Assembly: GCA_015059905.1 (NCBI GenBank)
Contig: SUZN01000004.1
Span: forward strand, 124,001-188,000
Reading direction: 5' to 3'
Length of the DNA stretch: 64,000 nt
DNA from: Rikenellaceae bacterium
GTDB lineage: Bacteria; Bacteroidota; Bacteroidia; Bacteroidales; Rikenellaceae
Shown: in pieces, positions 14,831 to 22,851 of the stretch
How positions within the stretch are numbered: the first letter of the stretch is position 1
Layout of the letters: every line of letters starts with the position of its first letter
Notes under the pieces: model-generated
Told to the model about the DNA's origin: nothing
What the model saw: only the letters and a program-made list of their open reading frames with translations
Databases searched by the model: none
Program-made: the position numbers and the translations under genes

Positions 14831-17047
14831 ATGTGGAACTTTATCGTGTATCTTGGTGAGTCGGCAATATGCCTGGCGGCACTCTTTATATTATATAAGG
14901 CGACGATGAGCTACGAGACCCTGCATCGTCTGAATAGGGTGGTGCTGCTCGGTATGGTTGTTTTGGCGGCTGTGTTGCCTCTGTGTGAGATTAAGATTGT
15001 CGAGGAGGTGGAACTGCTACCATTGGCGGATGTCGAGGGCGATGTGGCGATGATGAGCGTTGTAGAGGATACGGCGTTTGACTATGTGGCTTGGCTGAAG
15101 TCGTTGGCGGTGGCTCTGTTCTGCCTGGGTGCGGCGTTTATGGTCGTGAGGCTTGTTGTTAGTCAGCTCTCGGTGTGGCGTATGACACGCAGTGGCTCAC
15201 GACGCGAGTTGGGCGAGGGTGTGGTGCTTACCGTTGTGGAAAAGTTGGCTACGCCGTTCAGCTGGTTTAGAAATGTTGTTGTGGCGAAAGGCGATGCCGA
15301 GCAAAATCTCGACCTTATCCTTGAGCACGAACTCGCACACGTACGTCTGCGCCATTCGTGGGATGTGCTGGCGGTGGATATCGCTTTGTGCGTGTGGTGG
15401 TTTAACCCCGCTTTGTGGCTCTTGCGCAGGGAGCTTCAGAGTCTGCACGAGTATCAGGCTGATGATGCTGTGCTACGCAGGGGCGTTGATGCAAAGACCT
15501 ATCAAATGTTGTTAATAAAAAGAGCAGTTGGCTCCAGGCTCCACTCCGTTGCCAACTGCTTGAATCACAGTAACCTTAAAAACAGAATCACTATGATGTG
15601 TAAAAAAACTTCTTCAAGGTGGTCGGCAGCAAAGTTGTTGCTCATACTGCCATTGGTGGCTGCGTCGCTTGCTGCGACTGCCACAACCGTTTATGTTCCA
15701 AAGGAACAGAACAAAGGTAATGAAAATTTTGTTGAAACGCAAATTGTAGCGGCTGATGAGGAGCAGCCATACATTAAAGTACAGCAAATGCCAACATTCC
15801 AGGGTGGCGATTTGAACGCTTTTAGAAATTGGATGCAGTCGCAGTTGCAGTATCCAAAGGAGGCTAAGGAGAAGGGCGTTCAGGGGCGTGTAATCTTCTC
15901 GTTTGTAGTTGAGAAGGATGGTTCGGTATCATCGTTCCAGGGTTTGCAGTCGCCTGATAAGTTGCTTATGGATGAGGCAGAACGAGTATTCAAACTCTCG
16001 CCAAAATGGGAGCCAGGAAAGCAGAATGGTAAGGAAGTAAGAGTAAAATTTACTGTACCGATCGTGTTTACAGGAGATGATGTCAAAACTTTCTCTCAAG
16101 CAACACCATCGAGCGAACTATCAAAAGATGCAGAGAGTGCGGTTGGTGAGGTGTCTGGTCGTGTAATTGATGCAAAGACCAAAAAACCAATTCCAGATGT
16201 AATCTTGTTGATCAATGGCGCTGGTGTGGGTACACATTCCGATGCTTCTGGATGTTACTCTTTGAAGAAATTGCCTGAAGGTAAATATACATTTGTAGCC
16301 TCTTGCGTTGGGTATAAAAGTGTAAAAAAGGAGTTTGAGGTTTCGTCAAAGAAGAACGCAGAGGTTAATTTTGAGTTGGAAGAGCAGGCTGTTGAAGTTG
16401 ATGAAATTGTTGTTGATAAGAATAAAACAACAGCTGAAAACGAGTCAAATGTAAATAATACGAAATTCGAGAAGGGTGATATTGTTGAGATGAAGTCCAC
16501 AACGGGCGAGTCTATGCGTGTGAAATATGTTGGCGATTTTGCATCTGCGCTTGTGTTGATTGATGGTAAGGAGGGCAAGATTGAAAATATTGGTGTGGAT
16601 GATATAGAGTCATTTACAGTTTTGAAGGATGAGCAGGCAACCAAGATTTATGGTGAGAAGGGCAAGAATGGCGTGGTGTTGATTACAACAAAGAAGGCAG
16701 CACAAGCAAACAAACAGCAGCCAGCGCAGGAGGCGTTTATCAAGGTAGAGTCAATGCCAACTTTCCAGGGTGGCGATTTGAATGGCTATCGTAATTGGGT
16801 ACAGTCGCAGTTGCAGTATCCAAAGGAGGCGAAGGATAAGGGTGTTCAGGGTCGTGTGATCTTCTCGTTTGTGGTTGAGAAGGATGGCTCGGTAAGCAAT
16901 TTTGATGCTTTGCAAGCCCCTGATAAAATTCTCGTTGAAGAGGTTGAGCGCGTTTTCAAACTCACTCCAAAGTGGGAGCCAGGAAAGCAGAATGGTAAGG
17001 CGGTGAGAGTGAAATTTACCGTTCCGATTGTATTTACTCTTCAATAA
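14831..17047 (+). CDS. M56 (BlaR1-like) membrane metalloprotease fused to TonB_C, carboxypeptidase-regulatory and plug-like segments
   Basis: A 738-residue protein. Residues 1-290 are an M56 zinc protease with membrane helices and the site HELAH at 166-170. Then come a TonB C-terminal domain (about 315-413), a CarboxypepD_reg/CNA-B-like domain (about 435-520, opening VSGRVIDAKTKKPIPDV), a stretch resembling a TonB-receptor plug (ESFTVLKDEQATKIYGEKG) and a second TonB domain (about 637-736). The two TonB domains come from almost identical DNA. It should sense an envelope signal and lead to removal of the BlaI-like repressor encoded just upstream. The periplasmic part suggests that the signal is linked to TonB-dependent outer-membrane transport; this is inference. 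Confidence 0.88.
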   Translation: MWNFIVYLGESAICLAALFILYKATMSYETLHRLNRVVLLGMVVLAAVLPLCEIKIVEEVELLPLADVEGDVAMMSVVEDTAFDYVAWLKSLAVALFCLGAAFMVVRLVVSQLSVWRMTRSGSRRELGEGVVLTVVEKLATPFSWFRNVVVAKGDAEQNLDLILEHELAHVRLRHSWDVLAVDIALCVWWFNPALWLLRRELQSLHEYQADDAVLRRGVDAKTYQMLLIKRAVGSRLHSVANCLNHSNLKNRITMMCKKTSSRWSAAKLLLILPLVAASLAATATTVYVPKEQNKGNENFVETQIVAADEEQPYIKVQQMPTFQGGDLNAFRNWMQSQLQYPKEAKEKGVQGRVIFSFVVEKDGSVSSFQGLQSPDKLLMDEAERVFKLSPKWEPGKQNGKEVRVKFTVPIVFTGDDVKTFSQATPSSELSKDAESAVGEVSGRVIDAKTKKPIPDVILLINGAGVGTHSDASGCYSLKKLPEGKYTFVASCVGYKSVKKEFEVSSKKNAEVNFELEEQAVEVDEIVVDKNKTTAENESNVNNTKFEKGDIVEMKSTTGESMRVKYVGDFASALVLIDGKEGKIENIGVDDIESFTVLKDEQATKIYGEKGKNGVVLITTKKAAQANKQQPAQEAFIKVESMPTFQGGDLNGYRNWVQSQLQYPKEAKDKGVQGRVIFSFVVEKDGSVSNFDALQAPDKILVEEVERVFKLTPKWEPGKQNGKAVRVKFTVPIVFTLQ
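15773..16071 (+). repeat. In-gene direct repeat 1 (TonB_C copy 1)
   Basis: A 299-base segment encoding the first TonB domain (residues 315-413). It is highly similar to 16739-17037 and in the same frame. Identity is strongest around CCAGGGTGGCGATTTGAA and the QLQYPKEAK region. Confidence 0.85.
16739..17037 (+). repeat. In-gene direct repeat 2 (TonB_C copy 2)
   Basis: Second copy of the 299-base repeat, encoding residues 637 to about 736. Equal length and high identity to copy 1 indicate recent duplication or gene conversion. Recombination between the copies would delete the middle domains in frame. Confidence 0.85.
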
Positions 17048-17068
17048 GTAGTTGTCAATGATAGGTTA

Positions 17069-17103
17069 GGCGAAAATCTCTGTGGAGGTTTTCGTCTTTT
17101 TTT
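17069..17103. terminator. Terminator between the M56 gene and the MATE gene
   Basis: CGAAAATCTC and GAGGTTTTCG pair around a short loop, followed by a T-run at 17097-17103. It serves the plus-strand M56 gene; the facing MATE gene ends at 17102 inside the T-run. Confidence 0.85.
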
Positions 17104-18415
17104 ATTCCGCCTGGCGGTAGATGCTTTTCAGGCGGTTAGACATAAAGTATTGGAATATGCCTCGCAGAGCCATAAACGATGTGAAGGCGAGCCAGAGGGC
17201 GTTATTGCCAATCACAGGGCGGAGTGAATAGAACAGCGAGAAATAGGCGATGGTGGCGAGAAGCATTGAGTTTCGCATAATGCGCGACTGCGTAGCACCC
17301 ACCATCACGCCATCCATCATAAACGGCAGCGATGCCGCAAGCGGGATGGTGATTATCCAGCCGATATATCGTCCTGCATAGTCCAGAAGTTGTGCGCTGT
17401 TCTCTGCGCCATCCTCGATAAACAACCCCAGTAATTCACGCCAGAAGCCTGTGTAGAGTGCCGAATAACCCACTCCCACAACAATGCTCCAGAGCATACA
17501 ACGCTTCACGCACTGACGCAGCGAAACCCCATCCCTCGCCCCGATAAAACGCCCTGTGAGAGCCTCGGCGGCGTAGGCAAAGCCGTCGGTCATATATGAG
17601 AATAGTGTGAAAAGTTCCAGCAGAATGGTGTTCACCGCCAGGATTACATCGTCGCCCATACGCGCCGAGGCGGCGGTGAAGAAGGTGTAGGTGGCAACGA
17701 TGCAGAGCGTGCGGACAATGATGTCGCTGTTGATTGCAAAAAACTCCTTTAAGGCGGCAATGTCAAAGACCTCGGCAAACGAAATCTTCGCCATGCGGCG
17801 GCGGTAGTGCAGCCAGCAGATAAGAGCTGTGATAGCCACGCCTGTCCATTGTGCCACCACCGAGGCGTAGGCTATGCCCGTGATGCCAAAGCCCAGCGGA
17901 AAGGCAAACCAGAGGCTGCAGGCGATGTGGATAACATTCACCACGATGGCGACAATCATCGGGATAATGGCGTTCTGCATGCCTGTAAGCCAGCCGTTTA
18001 GAGCAAAGAGCAGCACGCCCGCAGGTACAGCCCATATTCGGGCGAAGAAATACTGTGCCACCTGCTCGCCGCCATTCATTATCTTGAGCGCAGCCAGCCC
18101 CAAAGGTCGTTGCAGAAATAGCATCAGCGCACCCACTGCCAGCGCAACCATAACCGAGCGAGCCAGCATAAGGGTGGTGGTGTGGTTGTCGCCTGCGCCG
18201 AAGGCTTGTGCCGTGATGCCGCTTGTACCCATGCGAATGAAGGCGCAGTTCCAATAGATGAAGTTGAAGATGGTCACACCGATAGCCAGCGAGCCGATGC
18301 TTTCGACCGCCTCGCCCATATGCCCCGCAATCATTGTCCCCACAATGCCCATAATCGGCACCGTGATGTTGGATATGATGTTGGGGATGGCTATACGTAA
18401 TATCTCTTTGTTCAT
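17102..18415 (-). CDS. MATE-family efflux transporter
   Basis: Inner-membrane multidrug/metabolite antiporter of 437 residues with about 12 hydrophobic helices. The N-terminus (MNKEILRIAIPNIISNITVP) is the typical MATE opening, and the duplicated six-helix halves can be seen. Start placed at ATG 18415; a longer form from TTG 18433 would begin inside the -7 box at 18431-18438. An ATG at 18421 is an alternative. Substrate unknown. It faces the M56 gene and diverges from the LamG lipoprotein gene. Confidence 0.92.
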   Translation of the reverse strand: MNKEILRIAIPNIISNITVPIMGIVGTMIAGHMGEAVESIGSLAIGVTIFNFIYWNCAFIRMGTSGITAQAFGAGDNHTTTLMLARSVMVALAVGALMLFLQRPLGLAALKIMNGGEQVAQYFFARIWAVPAGVLLFALNGWLTGMQNAIIPMIVAIVVNVIHIACSLWFAFPLGFGITGIAYASVVAQWTGVAITALICWLHYRRRMAKISFAEVFDIAALKEFFAINSDIIVRTLCIVATYTFFTAASARMGDDVILAVNTILLELFTLFSYMTDGFAYAAEALTGRFIGARDGVSLRQCVKRCMLWSIVVGVGYSALYTGFWRELLGLFIEDGAENSAQLLDYAGRYIGWIITIPLAASLPFMMDGVMVGATQSRIMRNSMLLATIAYFSLFYSLRPVIGNNALWLAFTSFMALRGIFQYFMSNRLKSIYRQAE

Positions 18416-18430
18416 ACCCATTTCCACAGG

Positions 18431-18438
18431 CAAAGATA
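18431..18438 (-). promoter_or_regulatory. -7 box for the MATE gene
   Basis: TATCTTTG on the minus strand only about 16 bases upstream of the ATG at 18415, implying a leader of roughly ten bases. The -33 element is not clear. Confidence 0.65.
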
Positions 18439-18553
18439 AGAATAATCTGCCATATTGGGGTGCAAAGGGAGGTTGTTTGCGATTATATATGTGTTATTTG
18501 TAGTTTTTATGCATAATTTTAGGCTTAAGTATGTGATTAAATACGTGTAAAAG

Positions 18554-18584
18554 TTGTATCTATTGTTGATAATTATTATATTTG
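18554..18584 (+). promoter_or_regulatory. Promoter of the LamG lipoprotein gene
   Basis: TTG at 18554-18556, 20 bases, then TATATTTG at 18577-18584. It gives a leader of about 45-50 bases before ATG 18637. Confidence 0.8.
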
Positions 18585-18636
18585 CGTGTATGTGAATAGA
18601 TATTTGCAAGAAATTATAAACTAAAACCAACCATAA

Positions 18637-20979
18637 ATGAAAAAATTATTTATTTCAATGGCAGCTATGCTTGCTATCGTATCGTGTAGCAAGATGCAGG
18701 AAGCGACGATTTCTGTGGGTTCTGCCGATGATTTGACATTCAAGGCCATATTTGAGGGCAATGATTCGCGCGTCTCTATCTCGGAGGATGGTGACGGGTT
18801 TAAGATGGCGTGGTCGGACGACGACGAGATTGCTGTCTATACCCGAATAAACAAAACAAAGTATGCCTACAATCCAGACACGCAGGTCTTCACCAAGGCG
18901 GGACAAAACACAGGCGCAGCGCTTGAGGATTACTATTATGCTGTGTATCCATATGTGGCTGCATCGCAGAATATAAACGCAGGCAAGATTACTTTGGATA
19001 TGCCATCTGCACAGAAGTATGCCGAGAAGTCATTCGGTTTGGGCGCAAACACTATGGTTGCAATCTGCCCAAAGCCAACCGAGGCATCGAGTGAGCCTAT
19101 GGTGCTTGAGTTTAGAAACGTGGCGGGTTACCTGCGTCTCAATCTCTATGGTGACAACGTAACAGTGAAGAGCATCGAGCTTAAGGGTAACAATAACGAG
19201 TCTTTGGCTGGTCAGGCTAATACAACAGTTACGGCTGACGCTGCTCCTGAATTGACTTGGGTAACAGGTCGTACGAGCATCCTGCTGAATTGTGGCGATG
19301 GCGTGAAGATTGGCTCTACTGCGGAGGATGCTACCGAGTTCTGGTTTGTTGTGCCTCCAACAGTGTTTGAGGAGGGCTTCAATATTCGTGTTACCGATGC
19401 CAACGGTATGGTTATGAAGCAGTCGTTGGATAAGAAGTTCGAGATTTCGCGCAACACCGTTGAGACTATGGAACCTTTGAAGGTTGAGTTCGCTAATGCC
19501 GATTCTGATTTGATTTTGGATGTTCAGTTCAACGAGGACGGCACAGCAGTCGATAACGGTAAGTATATGATGGATATTGTAGCACATCCAGGCGCAGGTA
19601 TGACAACTATCAAGGATGAGGATTATCCTTATGGCAATGTTGTTAAGTTTACCAACTGCGACGGTCAGAAGAATGCTCAATTGACAGACAGCTTCTACTC
19701 TATTGATTACACCAATGCGACAGGCTTCAAGGCTGATTTGAGCGATGAGGATGGCTTTACATTGGAGATGGTTGTTAAGCATGGTATCCAGTCTCGTTCG
19801 GATCAACACCCTTGGCAGAACGCTGTAACATCAAATACATTTGGTCTGTTTATGAAGGGTACTGATAACTCTTCTAATTCAGGCTGGATGGCGGCAAGAC
19901 ATTCTGATGAAAATGCAACTTCTCCATTTACTGATGTGAGCAACTTGAGATACTCTCCATATTTGCACCAGTATTTCCACTACACTTATGTCTATGATAA
20001 GGCAAATAGCAAGGTTGTGGTTTACTGCAATGGTGTCTATATGAGTGAAGTTGCAGGCATTACAACAATCGAGGCTGGAAATAGATTTGCTATCGGTGGT
20101 TATCCATCATCGACAAATATGGTTGAGCACTCGTTTACGGGTAATGTGGCATTGGTGCGTATGCACGATGCGGCAATGACAGCCGATGCGGCAAAGGCTT
20201 GCTTCGAGGAGTTGAATATTCCTTCTCCAGTGGGTGCTGTTGGCGAGCCAATCTTTGATGCGGAGTTCAAGGCTGACGGTACAGCTGCAAATGTCGGAAC
20301 TTCAAGTCTGGAGATTGAAACAAAGGCTAACGAGTCATTCCTGAAAACCGTTGAGAGGGGTGGTCAGTATGTGGCAAACTTTACACGCGTAACCAAGCAT
20401 AATCAGGCTGTGATAGATGGATTCTATCTGCTCGATTATAGCGCCGACGAGGAGTTCTTGAGCAAGTTGAAAGATGGTTATACTATGGAGGTCGTTTGTA
20501 GAGTCAATGAGTATGAGGGCGACTTCTGGTCAAAGGTAATAAGTACCACCACAACAGGTATCCATCATCAAGGTGCTTACTCTGACGAGACTGAGGCTTG
20601 GACTTGGGGCTTGTTTGGAAATGGTGCGCCTGATAACTGGAATTCGGGTAATGGCTGGAATAATTTCAGAAAGAATTTCCTTTGGGGTCCAAAGGTCTCA
20701 TTCACTTCATTTGAGCACGTTGTTTTGGCGTGGAATGCCGAGAGTAATGTATTTACAATGTATGTGAATGGTAAGCACGCAATCTCATTTACTTCGCACG
20801 TTGAGGCGAATGTAGGTACGTTGTTGGCAATTGGCGGTATTCCATATACAGATAAGACGGTTTATCATCCATTTGTGGGTGAGGTTGCTATCGCTCGTGT
20901 ATATGATGAGACGATGTCAATCAACCAGGTAGCGGAGCGTTACGAGGAGTTGAAATCAACTCTTGAGGCTCTGAAGTAG
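18637..20979 (+). CDS. Surface lipoprotein: fimbrillin-like N-terminus plus two LamG domains
   Basis: A lipoprotein of 780 residues (lipobox AIVSC, Cys at about 17). Residues about 25-285 resemble the fimbrillin/Mfa2-like Ig domains of Bacteroidales (the AWSDDDEIAVY and VVPPTVFEEGF patterns). Two concanavalin/LamG-like jelly rolls follow at about 290-530 and 535-775, each with the closing pattern HxFxGxVAxxRxxD (HSFTGNVALVRMHD and HPFVGEVAIARVYD). Such proteins are thought to be displayed on the cell surface and bind glycans or other proteins. It has its own promoter. A 48-residue peptide gene follows, and the pair may be one transcript. Confidence 0.8.
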   Translation: MKKLFISMAAMLAIVSCSKMQEATISVGSADDLTFKAIFEGNDSRVSISEDGDGFKMAWSDDDEIAVYTRINKTKYAYNPDTQVFTKAGQNTGAALEDYYYAVYPYVAASQNINAGKITLDMPSAQKYAEKSFGLGANTMVAICPKPTEASSEPMVLEFRNVAGYLRLNLYGDNVTVKSIELKGNNNESLAGQANTTVTADAAPELTWVTGRTSILLNCGDGVKIGSTAEDATEFWFVVPPTVFEEGFNIRVTDANGMVMKQSLDKKFEISRNTVETMEPLKVEFANADSDLILDVQFNEDGTAVDNGKYMMDIVAHPGAGMTTIKDEDYPYGNVVKFTNCDGQKNAQLTDSFYSIDYTNATGFKADLSDEDGFTLEMVVKHGIQSRSDQHPWQNAVTSNTFGLFMKGTDNSSNSGWMAARHSDENATSPFTDVSNLRYSPYLHQYFHYTYVYDKANSKVVVYCNGVYMSEVAGITTIEAGNRFAIGGYPSSTNMVEHSFTGNVALVRMHDAAMTADAAKACFEELNIPSPVGAVGEPIFDAEFKADGTAANVGTSSLEIETKANESFLKTVERGGQYVANFTRVTKHNQAVIDGFYLLDYSADEEFLSKLKDGYTMEVVCRVNEYEGDFWSKVISTTTTGIHHQGAYSDETEAWTWGLFGNGAPDNWNSGNGWNNFRKNFLWGPKVSFTSFEHVVLAWNAESNVFTMYVNGKHAISFTSHVEANVGTLLAIGGIPYTDKTVYHPFVGEVAIARVYDETMSINQVAERYEELKSTLEALK

Positions 20980-21000
20980 TTGCTGGATATCAAATCAAAA

Positions 21001-21037
21001 GGGGCGAAAATTTCGAAAGAGGTTTTCGCTCCTCTTG
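21001..21037 (+). terminator. Hairpin after the LamG gene
   Basis: GGGGCGAAAA pairs with TTTTCGCTCC, but the T-run after it is poor (CTCTTGTT). It may act as a weak or partial terminator, letting some transcripts reach the small gene at 21050. Confidence 0.55.
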
Positions 21038-21049
21038 TTAAAATAATAA

Positions 21050-21196
21050 ATGTCAATGATGAAAAAAGGATATATAACACCCGAGATTGAGATAATCGAA
21101 GTGGAGGTTGAGAAGGGCTTTGCAGGAAGTCAACTGGAGGTGCCAGGCGTGGGTGGTAATCACGGTTGGGGTACTGCGTTTGGCGAAAATGAGTAA
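21050..21196 (+). CDS. 48-residue peptide of unknown function
   Basis: A short frame starting ATG 21050 (or 21056 or 21059). It has a basic start (MKKGYITPEIEI), an alternating acidic/hydrophobic segment (IIEVEVEKGF), then a small-residue, glycine-rich tail ending TAFGENE. The pattern K-K-x-Y-x-x-P-E, a hydrophobic-acidic stretch, then a Gly/Ser/Asn tail is one I associate with small Bacteroidales proteins next to surface lipoproteins; no function is established. The layout (charged leader, glycine-rich core) recalls a modified-peptide precursor, but no modifying enzyme is adjacent. Confidence 0.6.
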   Translation: MSMMKKGYITPEIEIIEVEVEKGFAGSQLEVPGVGGNHGWGTAFGENE

Positions 21197-21307
21197 ATCT
21201 TCGTTTGCGGAATAGGGCGAAAGCAATATTTGGGCTAAAGATTGATTGATAACGATTTTTTAACCTTAATGGAGCGCGAATTAACGCAAAGTTTGAGAAA
21301 AATGGAT

Positions 21308-21315
21308 TACCTTTG
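21308..21315 (+). promoter_or_regulatory. -7 box for the pseudouridine synthase gene
   Basis: TACCTTTG 29 bases before ATG 21345. A -33 TTTG at the usual distance is not evident. Confidence 0.65.
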
Positions 21316-21344
21316 CACCCGCAAAAAGAAGATAATAAAGAAGT

Positions 21345-22538
21345 ATGAAAAAATTTAATCAGGACTCTACATCGGCTTTGTCGCGTTTCTCGCGTGATAA
21401 GCGTCAGCGCACCGCATCTGCCGAGCGTGTAGAGCGTGGTCCCCGCCCTATGCGTGATGCCAATAGCGAGGGACGTGCGGCGAGAGCGCCTCGTCGTGAG
21501 GATGCAAAACGTGCATCGTACAATCCTAATTTCTCAGCCGACAATCGTCTGCGTGATGAGTATCGTGGCGAGAACAACCGTTTTGATAAGCCACAGCGTG
21601 CGGAGGCTCGCTTTGAGAAGCCTGCGCGTGGTGGTTATGGTAAGAAATTTGGCGCAGAGGGCAGCAATCGCACAGAGCGTAGCTTTGGCGATAAGGGCAA
21701 GCGTGCGTTTGGTGGTCGTAACGATTTCTCACGCTCTGGCGAGTCTTCGCAGCAGGGCGAGCGTGGCTATCAACGTCGTGACGAGCGTCCACGCTCATAT
21801 CCAAAGTATGCAGCCAAGCAGGTTGGTGAGATGCGTTTGAACCGTTTTCTTGCGCAGTCGGGTCTCTGCTCACGTCGTGAGGCGGATGATTTCATCACAG
21901 CAGGTCTGGTCACTGTCAATGGTCAGATTGTGACTGAGCTGGGTACAAAGGTACGCCCAACCGACGAGGTTAAGTTTAACGACGAGCGTGTGCAGGGCGA
22001 GAAGAAGGTATATCTGGTGCTGAACAAGCCAAAGGGATATGTAACCTCATTGGAGGACCCTCACGCCGACAAGACCGTGATGGAACTTGTGAAGAATGCC
22101 TGCACGGAGCGCATCTATCCTGTGGGTCGTTTGGATAAGAACTCGCTGGGTCTGCTTATCTTTACCAACGATGGCGATGTGACACGTCAGCTCACACACC
22201 CATCACTTGAGAAGAAGAAGATTTACCAGGTAACACTCGATAAGCCTCTTACGCGTGCCGATATGGAGCAGCTCACAGAGGGTATTACGCTCGAAGATGG
22301 CGAGATTTACGCCGACGAGGTGGCGTATGCTGGCGAGAGCAAGAAGGAGGTAGGCATCGAGATTCACTCGGGTCGTAACCGTATCGTGCGCCGTATGTTC
22401 GAGGCGTTGGGATATGCTGTGCAGAAGCTCGACAGAGTATATTACGCAGGTATCACCAAGAAAAACCTTAAGCGTGGTCAGTGGCGTTTCCTCACTCGTG
22501 AAGAGGTAGATAGACTTAAGAGCGGCCGCTACGAATAA
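21345..22538 (+). CDS. rluB: rRNA pseudouridine synthase (RsuA/RluB family) with long basic N-terminal extension
   Basis: A 397-residue protein. Residues 1 to about 160 are a disordered-looking, arginine-rich extension (many ER, GR and DR pairs). An S4 RNA-binding domain follows (RLNRFLAQSGLCSRREADDF), then the synthase domain with the catalytic aspartate in GRLDKNSLG and the closing block GRNRIVRRMFEALGY. It should convert a uridine in 23S rRNA (RluB-type) or 16S rRNA (RsuA-type) to pseudouridine; the exact site cannot be fixed from sequence. The extension probably increases RNA affinity. Confidence 0.9.
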   Translation: MKKFNQDSTSALSRFSRDKRQRTASAERVERGPRPMRDANSEGRAARAPRREDAKRASYNPNFSADNRLRDEYRGENNRFDKPQRAEARFEKPARGGYGKKFGAEGSNRTERSFGDKGKRAFGGRNDFSRSGESSQQGERGYQRRDERPRSYPKYAAKQVGEMRLNRFLAQSGLCSRREADDFITAGLVTVNGQIVTELGTKVRPTDEVKFNDERVQGEKKVYLVLNKPKGYVTSLEDPHADKTVMELVKNACTERIYPVGRLDKNSLGLLIFTNDGDVTRQLTHPSLEKKKIYQVTLDKPLTRADMEQLTEGITLEDGEIYADEVAYAGESKKEVGIEIHSGRNRIVRRMFEALGYAVQKLDRVYYAGITKKNLKRGQWRFLTREEVDRLKSGRYE

Positions 22539-22662
22539 AAAGCGTTTTTAAGCGGTAAATTTCACGTTATACTCAACCGAGAGTTCCTCATTTACGTCAA
22601 GTAAACTGTGGACTCTCGGTTTTCGTATGCCTAAAATTTCCTCGCTTAAAAGCCACTTTTTC
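22537..22662. repeat. Intergenic fold-back element, copy B
   Basis: Long imperfect hairpin just after the pseudouridine synthase stop. The left arm (22537-22562, containing TTTTTAAGCGGTAAATTT) is complementary to the right arm (about 22634-22661). An inner dyad (ACCGAGAGT and ACTCTCGGT) encloses the core CTCA-N2-TAC-N4-AGTA-N2-CT, with stem TTTAC/GTAAA at 22591-22595 and 22601-22605. A degenerate second right-arm-like unit (GCTTCGCAAGCCTAAAAATT) follows at about 22677-22721, inside a TTTCTGA/TCAGAAA fold. Confidence 0.65.
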
Positions 22663-22732
22663 TGATATTGAGTGTGCTTCGCAAGCCTAAAAATTGCCTC
22701 GCCATCTGAAAATTTCAGAAATTAAATTTAAC

Positions 22733-22771
22733 CGAGAGTTTCGCTTAATGTGGGCTCTCGTTTTTTTTTTT
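22733..22771 (+). terminator. Terminator downstream of the pseudouridine synthase
   Basis: CGAGAG and CTCTCG arms with a 16-base loop, followed by eleven T. It ends plus-strand transcription after the fold-back element. Confidence 0.85.
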
Positions 22772-22788
22772 GATGTATATTATATAGT

Positions 22789-22812
22789 AAAGGCTCTCGC
22801 ATAGGAGCCTTT
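22789..22812. terminator. Hairpin at the convergent junction
   Basis: AAAGGCTC pairs with GAGCCTTT. Probably the terminator of the minus-strand clostripain operon; its tail on that strand is only weakly T-rich. Confidence 0.6.
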
Positions 22813-22820
22813 ATTGTGAC

Positions 22821-22851
22821 AAATTCTTAATTCTTAATTTTGAATTCTTTT
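22821..22851. repeat. AT-rich repeat (TTCTTAATTTTGAATTC type)
   Basis: Short AT-rich sequence whose core TTCTTAATTTTGAATT recurs in reverse orientation at 44825-44859. No coding content. Role unknown. Confidence 0.5.

Noticed and set aside
14322..17047. The BlaI-M56 pair as a beta-lactam resistance system
   Set aside because: No penicillin-binding sensor domain and no beta-lactamase gene is present; the sensor carries TonB-type domains instead.
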